64,000 nucleotides of DNA, taken from Diogma glabrata. Lineage: Eukaryota > Arthropoda > Insecta > Diptera > Cylindrotomidae. The position numbers were made by a program, and so were the translations under genes. The stretch is from NCBI GenBank assembly GCA_963693315.1, contig OY856187.1, forward strand, positions 78,876,796-78,940,795, in the 5' to 3' direction. Position 1 is the stretch's first letter, and each line of letters begins with the position of its first letter. Of this stretch, positions 51,168-62,097 are shown one piece after another. The notes under the pieces were generated by a model. The model saw only the letters and a program-made list of their open reading frames with translations. It was not told the origin of the DNA and searched no databases.

Positions 51168-51325
51168 CAGGTGAAAAGTCTATTTTCAAGCAGGCTTAAT
51201 CCGCTGTGAAAATGGTTTTTTTCCTTTAGTGTAAAATCATTTTCGCTAAATAACAAATTGTAGTTGCTATGGTATTTTCATATAATTTTCAAAGTTTTTA
51301 AAACAAAGCAACCATGAAAAAATAG
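51168..51325 (+). repeat. Dispersed repeat family A, copy 3
   Basis: It shares GAAAAGTCTATTTTCA, ACAAATTGTAGTTGCTATGG, TTTTCATATAATTTT and GCAACCATGAA with 4972-5110 (reverse). Confidence 0.75.
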
Positions 51326-51610
51326 ATCAGGGAGGAGGGGGTTTTTTTGATTAATTCTTTGCAGAAAGATTCATTGTTTCTCTAGTAGGTTCTGCTCGAC
51401 CTTAGATAACCATCGTCAAAACTAATGAATAGCATCTTTTCGTTAAATCCGGTTTCGGTACTGACTTTCACATACTTACACAAAAACTAAGTGTAACAAA
51501 TATAGAATATTAGTTTTTTTTTGTATATTTAACATTTTAACATTGTTATTGAAAACAAAAATTTTGATCTTTTGCAACCTCCAATTCAAATCGAAGTTTG
51601 TTCAACGAAC

Positions 51611-51881
51611 TTAATTACTAACCGTTATAATTTCGAATTCCTCATCATCCATTACATCTGTATCCTTTTGTTTTCCAAGCCCGTGTACTTTCATATGAGT
51701 GTTCAGGACACAACGATACGAAAAAGTCATTGAACAAACACTACACTCATAAGGACGTTCTTTGGTGTGCACACGCCGATGTGTTGCTAAATTACCAGAG
51801 CTTGTAAATTGTTTTGGGCAGGTCTCACATTTATATGGTTTCTCGCCTGTATGAATTCGAACATGTTTTTTCAGGCCATAT
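51611..51881 (-). CDS. ZAD-C2H2 gene, exon 3 (rest of finger 5, fingers 6-7, stop)
   Basis: The acceptor is ATATTTTCAG; the first base completes an Arg codon. It encodes YGLKKHVRIHTGEKPYKC onwards, two further fingers, the tail DVMDDEEFEIITVSN and TAA at 51611-51613. Confidence 0.9.
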
Positions 51882-54800
51882 CTGAAAATATAAAAATATA
51901 TGTACTATTGTTAAACAAAGAGTTTCAAAAATACCTGGTCAAAAATAATTTATTACAAAACGTACAGCAATGCTTTCGATCTTGTGTATGTGTTCTTTTA
52001 TGAGCAGATAATGTGTGAGAGTAACCAAAAGTTTTACCACAAATTTCACAACCATATTTTCGCTCTCCTGTGTGAGTTACCATATGTGATCGTAATGAAT
52101 TTGGCTCTGCAAAGCTTTTATCACATAATTTACAACTATAAGGTTTATTCCCAGTATGGGTATTAATGTGATGTTTTAAATTTCCTTTCTGAACAAAACC
52201 TTTACCACAATACGGACACTTATTCTTCTTCTCACCGGTATGTATTGCCATATGCTGTTTCAAATTTTGTTGTAATTTTCCACAAACACTACAAACAGCT
52301 ATGTATGTAATTTTTTCATCAATAAAAACTTTAAATTTAGAACTACCATCTTCCTGATTATTACTTTTCATTTCGATAACTTTAATACGGTTTTCGTCGC
52401 TGTCAAAGCCATTATTGTCTTCTTCGCCATTATAATTTGGTAATTCTTTTTCTTTTGAAATAGTTTCAGTTTTTGCTTCTTCTGGTTCACTATTCATTAT
52501 TTCTACACTTGGATATTTTTCCAATTTTTTTAGAACTTTTTCTTTTTTCTTTTTTAAAACGATATCTTTAACTGTCGCTTCTTGTTTAGTCTGATTTTTA
52601 TTTTCAAAAAACTTTTTCAATTTTCTCTTTCGCACTGATCGTCTAGGTTTTACATTTAAATCAGTCTTAGGTTCTGGTTTAATTACAGTTAGCGATTTAG
52701 TCTCATCAATTTTATCTATAATATTGTTCTGGTCATCGCTTTCAGTATTTTGAAGTTGTGGCAAACAAATTAATTCAAATTCGGTTTTGGAATTAGATTT
52801 GGAATTACAATTTTCGAGAAAATAGTTGCATAAATATTGGTCCGTCTCTAAGCATTGATTTTTGAAATGAATAGAAATAACCAGTTTTGATTTACAAAAC
52901 TCACATATATTTGATGGCATTCCGGTTTTGTGCACAATCTGCCAAATAAACAAAAAAACGATAAACAAATTATAAGGAACATTAACGTATATATTTTACA
53001 TATCGAGGGTTGACAGAAGAAGATTACACCCGCAGTTCATATTCAAACCCCAAGCGAAACGAGGATTTTTATTGAACCATGAGCGTAATATTTCTTTCAT
53101 CCTTAGTGTATACTGTATGTACAACGTTTTACGCACAACTGAATTGTAAAATAAATAAGTTTTGAATTTTATAAACTTGCTAAACATTTTGAAAATTTGA
53201 AAATCAGAAAAACAAGGGCTATGAGCTTGAACACTAATGTGAGTACACCAATCACCATCAAATATACAAAAATCGATGTCGATAAATTTGTGTATCTTGG
53301 TTGTTGTACTGTAGCAAAAACAGGTGGAAATAAAAAAGTATTAGTTAGCGCATTACCAGAAATACATACAACATACTCCATAAGATCTAGAATGAGCCGT
53401 CCTGTGAAGAAAAATAAAGCTCACAATGTCCAATACTTGTGTAAAGACAGTACTGTTGTATAGATGTGAAACGGAAGCATTGATATCCAGAAGATTACAA
53501 ACAAACTACAGGTGTTTATGAATAAATGCCTAAAACTAAGAATTTCTGATAAAAAATAACCTAAATCTGGTACTAGTGATAGCGGGGTTGTAAGCAAACA
53601 GTCAATGGCTACGGCTTTGGTAATAAACGTGATTCCAAATGAGAATTCAGTTGAGGACTCTACTGTTGATATAAACAATTTAACTAAGGCTGATGTAGCT
53701 TCTGTTTAACTCTTTCAGTCTTCATGTGATGATAATACTTCAAATATTGAAATTAAACAAAATAATGTTGTAAATTTAACCATTGATGATGTATCTTCTA
53801 ATATCAACTCATGTACGCCTACCTTGCATATCATTGAACCTCCAGCTTTAACATTCTCATCAAGTGTAGCTTACGAAACGAAATCAGATGATATTTTCAA
53901 TTACATTACTTCTAAGAGGGTGGATATTACTAGCATGAAATGTTATATTGTAAATAGGAGATCGAAGCTAAAATTATTATCGTCATTTTAGGTTTTTATT
54001 CCAAGATACTTTCGAGAAATACTTTTGAATAAGGAGGTTTGGCCTAATAGAAACATTTTAGTTAAAGATTTTATGGCCAATCAAAAGCGTATACAATCCA
54101 GAAAATCAAAAAAATCAACAAATTCAAAAAACCTATAGAATTTTTGTTCTTATACCAAAATGTTCGTGGTTTAAGGACGAATTGCAAAGATTTTTTGCAT
54201 AATATGCTGTGTTGTACTTCTGTGTTAACGGAAACAGGTCTCAATGATTCATTTTTTTAATTCTGAACTGTTTCCTAATAACTTCTCTGTTAATCCCTGC
54301 GATCACTCTGCGTTGAATAGTTTTTTGAACGCTTTGGTGGAGTGCTTATTGCAGTTTCTAATATGTATAAATGTGCTGAAGTTGAACTGGATTATTTTAA
54401 GGACATGGAACTTTGCTGTTCATCAATCATTCTTGATAAATTCAACATTTATGTGGTTGCTCTGTACATACCACCTAGATCATAACTTTCTACAGTTATG
54501 CGTTTTATGGAAGCTATTGATTTTATTGAGTCTTTTGTCATTTCATGATAAAATTTTCGTTTTTGGCGATTTTAATATGCCCTGGATTCCAGGTGATGAG
54601 GATACAACTTTCTATGTGCCGGGTTTAAATATAAATTCGGACATGCAATCAATACAATCTATAATTGCTGATGCTATAAATTCATCTGCTTTGTCTCAAT
54701 TAAATTGTACCAGAAACAGTCACGACCAACTTTTGGATTTAATTTTCTTCTTTACCTAAAAATTTTAATGCTTTATATTTTAAGTGTAAATCTTTAATTT

Positions 54801-57800
54801 CAGTTTTCAACATGGATTTGATAAACAGGAACGCTGAACACTGAGACTAATCTCCTCGAATTCACTAACTTTTTAATTAACGAGCTCACTAAGGGTAACT
54901 AAATTGATGTGATCTACATTGATTTTAGCAAAGCATTTGATAGTGTAATTCATGTTATTTTACTGCATAAGCCTCTGAAGTTGGGATTTCCTTTGGATTT
55001 TGTTAATTGGTTACATTCGTTCTTGTATAATAGGGTTCAATTTGTAAGTAGGGTTTGTAATACCGGTTAATCGGTTAACCGGCAAATCACTAAAAATTAC
55101 ATTATCAAAAAACCGATAAATTTCTAACTTTTTACCGGTTTCAGTAAAAATTAAAAGAAATAATATTTATGCTTATTTAATTGAAAAAATTAATAATTAT
55201 AATATTCTGAAGAAAATTAATTAGGTTTTAATAAAATATCATAAACTGGACCTAACCAAACATATTTTAAGACATGACAAACTCTAAGGATGAAACCCCA
55301 CAAAAGATACGATCAAATATTACTACTTAATATTCTAACAGCTTCCACTATTAATAAAACGCAGATAAATGTTGTTCGTTTGTTTATGGCAAATACTGCT
55401 TTTGGAATCTGGTTCTTGCCATCTGATAAATGTTTAACGCTGTTGATCAACATGTTTAAAAGTTCAAACTTAATAGAACATTGATTCAATTACGACTGAA
55501 GATGCTGCCGTTAGGAAAGAAATTTTGATCTTATACTAAAAAGATTTTGTAAAGTTGAAAGTGTCATTAAGAGAAGTTTAATCGCTATTGAATCTGATTT
55601 AAGCTTAAATTAAAAGTAATAAGTCCTGGCCTGGCACCCAATATAAGTTACTGTAAAGTGTCAATACGATGTAAATCTTTATGTTTCTAATATAACCATA
55701 ACATTTATGTTAGATGAACTTAGTGCACAAAAAACATCCATAGCTAAAGAAATTCAAGGAGTTCTCGTTATATATGCGTATCAAAGAAAGGACATATATT
55801 TTTCGAATATTTTGCACGATCTCCATGATTACCATTAAAGGATGCAACGTATTTTCTGAAATATTTAATAAAACGAAAAAGCTATTGATAAAGTAAATTG
55901 TTGACTTAATTAAACGTTTTGCTTTAAATTATTGATCTGAAACCGGAAGCTCAGATTCAGAAGTATACACTTCCAGTGATCGATTAATTGCGTCCGTATT
56001 AGCATTGTCAGAATTAACAATAAAAGAAAAGCTGCAAAGGACAAATGAACAGAAAATGAATAAACATTTTGTGGAAAGCAATACTGAAAAATGACCTGAT
56101 TCACAAATATTATTAAAAATTAAATTGACTTTTTCCAAGGACAAAACATTCGTGGCAAATGTTAAAGAAAGCTTTCAGAGAAAATAAATTAGTTACCATA
56201 CGAAAAACAAGTGTCGAATTCCAGCGTGTGTTTGCAGCAGCTGGTTTGATTTGTATTAAACTAAGGACGAACTTGAATGATAACACTTTAGAGACAACGT
56301 GTTTCTTACGCCAATATTTTAATAACCAAAACCTTGAAAAATTTCAAGATTTCAATTATTTTTATATTTTCTTCTTTAAAAGTGTTATTATTTATTATCA
56401 CAGGCCAATTTAAGTTATAAATTAAAAAATATTTTAACGAAATTTATAATTTCGGTATATTACCGGTTAACCGTTTTATAAAAGTTTTTGCCGCATTACC
56501 GGTAATTAAAAATGCCGGCAAAATTGCAACCACTATTTGTAAGGTATCGTAAATCGTAATTGTACATCAGATCCGATAAATGTCTTCTTCGGTGTTCCCC
56601 AGGGAAGTCATATAGGTCCACTGTTATTTATTCTGTTTTTAAGTGGAACTGTCAATTTCGACGATTAAAATTCTTATGTTTGCAGATGACATAAAACTTT
56701 TTCATTTAAATAATGATAAATGTAATGTTATTACAATTACTCAAAAAAAAAAGTTCTATTACCTATGATTATTATCTCTCTGATTCTAAAATAAACCGAA
56801 TATCAAGCATAAAAGACCTGGGTGTACTTTTGGACCAAAAACTTAACTTTAATTTGCACATGGTTTCTATTATTAAAAATGCAAAACGAACATGGGGTTT
56901 TTTTAGGCGGCTTTCACAGAAATTCATGGATCCTTTTGTTGTTATATCTTTATATATATCTTTTGTAAGATCTAAGTTAGAATATGCCTCTATTATTTGG
57001 TGCCCTATCTATAATGTTTGGGTAGATAAAATTGAAGCTGTTCAGAGGTTTTTAAAATTTGCTCTGCGAGGCCTTCCGTTTGGCAACTCTATGGATCCAT
57101 TGATTTCATATAGAGATAAATTGTTATTTATATATCTTCAGCCCCTTTTTGTTAGGCGTGAAGTTGCCAAAGCGATGTTTATATGTCGATTGTTGTATGG
57201 TGATATTGATGCTCATAATTTGGTCTCTCTATTACCGATCCATATCCAAAACTATTCACTAAGATCGAATCTTCTATTTGTCTTGTCTCATTAATTTTGA
57301 GCAAATGCATTCATTCAATGGTTGGTTTGCTGAGGACAATCAATCAAAATTATCATTGGATTGATTTTGGACTCCCGTTATCGACTGTTAAAAAAGATTA
57401 CTCATGGAACTATCGTTGTAAAAAGAGAGAAAGAATGTAATATACAGGCTGATTCTGAGTTAAGAGGTCTTAGTTATGATTATTTCTGTTATGACAATTT
57501 TTTTAAGAGGAATATCTTAATTGCGATTCTGTGAACGTTATCATAAAAAACCTCATAATAATTCTACAAATATTTTGGAGATCTTTCAAACAGCTATTTT
57601 TATATAAATAAAATTATTATAAAATGTCATATTTTATTTTTAAATAATTTAAATACAAATTAAAATTATGATTGAGAATTATGCCAATATTATATAGTAG
57701 TTTTTTTAAAAATCAAGTTAATTTTGGAAAATTTTTGAAGATATTAATAATTGTTGTTTGTGAAAATATTCAACCGCCATTTTAATGTTTATCAATCTCA

Positions 57801-60800
57801 AAATGTATTTTATTTTATAATAATTTATATACAATTTATTAATTGTATATAAAAACCATATACTGGTTATTATTATTTATTTTGGACAAATAAAACAACA
57901 TGAAATTTTGATATTTAAAATATGAAATCTTCAATTGCCATTTTATTTAAAATCATTATCAAGATATATTTTGTTTTATAATTTTGATACAAACTAAAAC
58001 AAAATATAGATAATTATTATAAATTTTATAAGAATTACATAAATAATTCATAATTATTATTTTATCCTTTATTAATATAATTTTTCATACAATAATTCCA
58101 ATAAAAAAATATGAAAAGTAAAATTGTGATGCTTAAGATGACCATGTTTGATGGTCTTAAGTTAAGATGTTATTTTTTGACATCTCACAGTTGTGACAAC
58201 ATACAGAATCGCATTTAAGAGGTTTTAGTCTTAGCTAAGAGAAAAATCTTTGCTATGACTATTTTTACATCTGTGAGGGTATGTCAGAATCAGCCTGATA
58301 CTTTTCAAATTCATTAAGACGTGTTTATTGTATGTAGCATTGTTAAATTTTGTATAGTATAATTTAGTAGTGTAATAATTTTGTTTTTATTTTTTTTAAT
58401 TTGTTACTTTCTATAAGGAAGTTTTATGCTTTGGAATCTAAATAACTTAATAAATAAATAAATAAAAACGACTGATCAAAATGATTCCGGCTTATTACAA
58501 TCAGCAATTCTTGCGAAAACCGCTACCGGCTGTCATTTGATGACGCACCGAGACCACATACACCAAAAATGAAACATATTACAGGTGGGCGCACACAATG
58601 AAATGCTGAACATAGAACGCCTATGGGTCTGTCACAAACAACAACATCCTTGAAATGATAGCCTATCAGTGACTTTGCCACCACCACCATAAGACAAAAT
58701 GCTTCTTAAGAGATGATGACAGAAATGGCAAAGTCAATGAAATATTGAGAAACTTACTTACACAGAAGCTTACAAAACAGGCCTAAAAGGACTTCACAAC
58801 AGCTTTGAAGACACAATAAAAATTTCGCACCAAATCGGTTTCTCAATGGAAAGTCACCATAAGTCACTGCTGAAGAAATTCAATTACCTGGCAGCACCAG
58901 ATCCACTCTAGCACAATTAACATCTGGTGGGTCGCCCATATTTATGGAAGTATATGAATAGAATTGGCCCTGAAATTATTGACCAGTGCCCCGCATCTGA
59001 GAGCATGTGAAGATGTAGATCGTCTATTCAAATATCCAGAAAACTCAGTCGTTCTGACGAAGGAAGGTTTGTGATACCGCCCAAGGGGAGTAGTAGATGT
59101 CCTAAATTTAAATATAGAGCCAAAAGATTACTACCGCACCCGTCGCTACAACATCAATATGAAGGACGTCTTCTGAAACTGTCTTGAACTTTCAGGATAC
59201 ATATAGGCATAACTTGGTAGTAGAAGACTAAAACTTCCATGGCCACAACCCCTAACTGAAATTGAGCTAAATCATTATCATCAGAAGTGTCAATATTAGT
59301 AACATAATACAACCAGTAACAGTAGACCTTAAGGTCGCAAAGCTGCTTGAATTGATTGTCTCACTCAAGACGCTTGAATAATAAAAATAAAAATCTGCCG
59401 GGACACATCAGAAACTGACTTAATATGTATTTGAGTTCGGACATATAATGCCAGCGGTAACTTGATGCCATCAGCAGGCTTAAACAATATTCATCGAATA
59501 TAACTCCAGGATTTGTGGCTTGGTTGGAGAAGGCAATAACATCCCCCACCCAGTCTGATGGACGTCGCATTAGCAGGAGCTTCAGAGTTCGAATTAAAGA
59601 GCAGTGCCTTAGATTCATCTGGATTAAGTGTCAAACGATCAACGACCCATTTTTAAGGTTGTGATTAATCGGCACTTTAGGCTGTGATTAATCTCCCCAA
59701 CACAATTATTAAGACTTGATCGAGAATCTAAACATCATCAGCAAAAATGTTACAAACGAGCAGGATTTAGCGATGTCATTAATGAAAAGCGAAAAGAGCA
59801 AGGGCCCCAAAATTAACCTCTAAGGGATTCTCTTGTTGATGGAAAGCTGATCCGAGGGCTTGCCATCAGAGTTAACCCAGTTAAAGGGCCCTGTTAGAGA
59901 AAAATAAATTAGTCTACAATAGCTAGACGAGAACAGGAACTGAGTTTTGAGTTAAGAGACTCAAAGAGAATGTCGACAAAAGTAGAATCGCTAAACCCCA
60001 GAAACAGTAGGCTAGAATAATTGCCTGGTAATATTATGCGTTATTTGATCCGAAACATCCAACGAGGTAGATGTAGTGCTATGGTGCCTTCGAAAGCATG
60101 AGTGTCTATCGTAGATTAGACCAAACTAAGCAACATGGTCTGGTAGTCTCAAAGATGTTAGAACTGTTACGACGCTGATAGGGCGATATTCATTAGTCCC
60201 TTTTTTAGGAACATACTGGATTTTAGCTATTTTCCACGCCGCAGAAAAACACGCCACCATGATGGAGTAGTTCACCAAATCTAAAATATGAGGAATTGAA
60301 GATGATAAAATTATCTTTAAGAACTTCAGAGGAATATTGTCAAGACCTACAGTATTAGAATTAATTGATTAAAAGATAGGTTGAAGCTTCTTATATGTTA
60401 CTGAGCGAAAAGAGAACGGATATTCTTTGGCAGACCAAGACCGGTCAGATGGATGGAAATTATTGGGCTTAACAAAAGATTTTTAAATGAGACTGAGCTC
60501 TGTTTCATTAAGGGGAGAAGTATTCAATTGGTAGTTGAGCACGCCAGTCCTAATTTTTCAAAGATCCTCTGATAAGTTTACTCCATCCAAGATTTTGTTT
60601 GGTTTTTGGAGCCAGTTCGGTTTTTCGTACCATAGCTTAAAATTTATTCCTGCCGAAAGCATCCCAATTTTCACCAGTTCCATCTCTAAAATATTCACGA
60701 TAAGTATAGTCAAGCATTATCTTGTATACAACATTTCAGGAGTCAAAGTAATAGTTGTAAGTTTATGATCATAAACCCTTTTATATGGAAGAAATATGTC

Positions 60801-61192
60801 CAAGAGTAAAAAGGATTACCTTGTTTAGAAAGTCGAGCTTAACAGCGATATCAGAAGAGGAATAAAACGGGTGCTCATGGTGCTTCGATATAACAACAAG
60901 CTTTCCAGATCGACAGTTTTATTCAGGAATACATATCTATTAGAAATTTGAGCTACGTTGCTGATGCCTAGTGACAAAAATATGAACGCGCCATGATGTA
61001 AGATGGCTACTATCCAGAACATGACTTAATTTGAAATTATTTATATATTATTTAATAGTTTAGTTTATTTACCTCAATCTTTGTCAATTCATAAATTTTT
61101 AAAGATATATCTTGATCGTTTATGTGTTCCATTTGCCCATTATTTGATAAACATAAACGGCATGAATTTTCATCAAACATAGTTTTAGACAT
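51611..61192 (-). CDS. ZAD + C2H2 zinc-finger transcription factor (three exons, 464 aa)
   Basis: Exons are 61073-61192, 51935-52938 and 51611-51881; junctions are phase 0 then phase 2, with consensus splice sites, giving 464 residues. The ZAD domain is assembled across intron 1: CRLC at residues 11-14 in exon 1 and CEFC in exon 2. A long acidic/basic linker follows, with a Lys/Arg-rich patch (RRSVRKRKLKKF) that could be a nuclear localisation signal. Seven C2H2 fingers follow, the first shortened (9 rather than 12 residues between its Cys and His pairs), with TGEK/TGER-type linkers in several places. The last finger is followed by an acidic tail. ZAD domains dimerise and such proteins are usually nuclear DNA binders; the target is unknown. 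The 8.1-kb intron 1 is full of LINE and hAT sequence. Confidence 0.9.
51935..52938 (-). CDS. ZAD-C2H2 gene, exon 2 (second half of ZAD, linker, fingers 1-5)
   Basis: The acceptor is TTATTTGGCAG, so the exon starts IVHKTGMPSNICEFCKSKL and not at the upstream methionine. The donor GTATTT splits an Arg codon in finger 5. Confidence 0.9.
53197..53540 (+). pseudogene. RTE-type reverse transcriptase C-terminal fragment
   Basis: It reads KIRKTRAMSLNTNVSTPITI, VDKFVYLGCCTVAKTGG and, after frame breaks, TLLYRCETEALISRRLQ, equivalent to the 'KTK.M..N......I...FKYLG ... LLYG.ETW' region of LINE RTs. The upstream catalytic region is absent. Confidence 0.7.
55049..56535. mobile_element. hAT element with perfect 8-bp target duplication
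   Basis: TTTGTAAG flanks it at 55041-55048 and 56536-56543. The ends TAGGGTTTGTAATACCGG and, inverted, TAGTGGTTGCAATTTTGCCGG (21 bp, last base variable) are similar. Inside is a decayed transposase: VVRLFMANTAFGIW at about 55370 and FQRVFAAAGLICIKLRTNLN with NTLETTCFLRQYF at about 56220-56320, the hAT C-terminal signature. Rejoining the flanks restores continuous LINE RT sequence, proving it is an insertion. Confidence 0.88.
57445..58297. mobile_element. MITE with CAGGCTGATTCTGA inverted ends
   Basis: CAGGCTGATTCTGA at 57445 is mirrored by TCAGAATCAGCCTG ending 58297, and ATA flanks both sides (57442-57444, 58298-58300). It is 853 bp of very AT-rich DNA without a frame, inserted in the 3' part of the LINE. 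Confidence 0.75.
58880..59180 (+). pseudogene. LINE C-terminal fragment (tentative)
   Basis: A frame-broken reading gives DQCPACE, CEDVDHLFKYPENSVVLT and GLWYRPRGVVDVL, similar to the 'CP.C ... DT.HLF.CP..P..L....LW..P..V...L' ending of I/Jockey-type elements. Several stops are present. Confidence 0.4.
59361..60400 (-). pseudogene. Antisense LINE reverse transcriptase relic
   Basis: On the minus strand LILGPLLFSLFINDIA (about 59800-59755) is followed by FADDV, the catalytic block of Jockey/CR1-type RTs. Downstream, MNLRHCSLIRTLKLLL to the stop at 59361 is low-similarity tail. It has frameshifts and stops. It lies in the same orientation as the host ZAD gene. Confidence 0.7.
61073..61192 (-). 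CDS. ZAD-C2H2 gene, exon 1 (start and first half of ZAD)
   Basis: The ATG is at 61190-61192. It encodes MSKTMFDENSCRLCLSNNG onward to YELTKIE, then the donor GTAAAT, phase 0. A good acceptor (TTTGTTGCAG) lies at about 61242-61251 and the frame stays open from it, so an upstream exon (coding or 5' UTR) is possible. Confidence 0.85.
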
Positions 61193-61251
61193 TTTTAGTT
61201 TGTCCAATAGATTATTTATTGTTTTTCCAACGATTCTGCAACAAACGAAAT

Positions 61252-62027
61252 TAACTTCAAAATAGTTAATGAATATTTGACTTAATTTTATAATGGTTTA
61301 CTGAAAATTTTAGGATTAACAAAAATATAGTGTTACAAATTACATGTAAGTTGAGATACGGTTGCCCGTTGTGGAAGTAGCCTTAATCATTACTGAGACT
61401 CTCTTTTATGATTATTTTTCTTTAAATTTTAACTTTAACCGATTGAACAAAAGAGTCGGGCAAGCTTATCTGCCATTCAATTCGTTACAATACTTCATTT
61501 GAATAGATACTACCACCAAGTACAGAATCCTCTTTAAAATATTCTATAATTTCCAAATATATTTTCTGGGTGATCAAACTTTCTAGTTAGTTACACTTTT
61601 GGTGATATCAAACAAGTTTAAAGCATCAAAACTATTTATCTAACAAGTAACATCATACACAAAAAAAAATTGTTTGGTTCCCACAAATATTCATTCTCAA
61701 TCTTCTAATATAATATATTTAAAAACTAACGAATAAATAATACATACCAAATTGTTTGATTTTTAAATACAAAAATTGGTTATCAACAATACTGTATTTG
61801 TCAAACATTCCATTTGATTTGACATTTAAAGGTGGATTCAAGCTTGTGATGTGACAGTGGAAAACAAGTTGACGATAAATATCTGCAATTATTTATATCG
61901 GGATTTAATAAACGAAAATTAAAAAAAATTCAATTTATGGTCCAGAAAAATCAAGTATATTGTAACATAAGTTTTTATCTGTAATTTAACAAATTACGCG
62001 AAAAACAAAACGGAATTTTTGTTGAAG
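61252..62027. other. Intergenic gap between the two zinc-finger genes
   Basis: About 0.8 kb of AT-rich DNA. I see no gene, and no clear promoter or polyadenylation site. Confidence 0.5.
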
Positions 62028-62097
62028 TCATGCAATTTCATTGATTCTCTTCTCGCTGATATCTCTTTTCATTTGCAAAGCTTGCGCTCTTAGTTTA
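62028..62097 (-). CDS. C2H2 gene, last exon
   Basis: The acceptor is TTTTGTTTCAG. It encodes 22 residues rich in Lys, Arg and Glu (KLRAQALQMKRDISEKRINE) and TGA. Confidence 0.85.

Larger units (their letters stand above)
53560..58468 (+). pseudogene. Jockey/CR1-like LINE, decayed, with nested hAT and MITE
   Basis: An ORF1 tail (VDITSMKCYIVNRRSKLKLL, then EVWPNRNILVKDF in shifted frames) precedes an endonuclease region (YQNVRGLRTNC; FVFGDFNMPWIPGDED at about 54556-54600). RT follows: VIYIDFSKAFDSV and LKLGFPLDFVNWLHSFLYNR before 55040, GVPQGSHIGPLLFILF after 56600, MFADDIKLFHLN near 56680, and the C-terminal domain from 56713 to 57294 (SKLEYASIIWCPIYN). It ends in an AATA-type tail near 58446-58468. 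The FADD catalytic motif survives but many frameshifts do not allow function. The orientation is opposite to the host gene. Confidence 0.85.
52939..61072 (-). other. Intron 1 of the ZAD-C2H2 gene, 8.1 kb
   Basis: It contains, in order, an RTE-type RT fragment, a Jockey/CR1-like LINE with nested hAT and MITE, a LINE 3' fragment and an antisense LINE RT relic. The stretch 60400-61070 holds nothing further I can name. Confidence 0.85.

Noticed and set aside
53421..53678. Minus-strand frame in the ZAD gene intron
   Set aside because: It is the shadow of the sense RTE fragment and of the LINE start.
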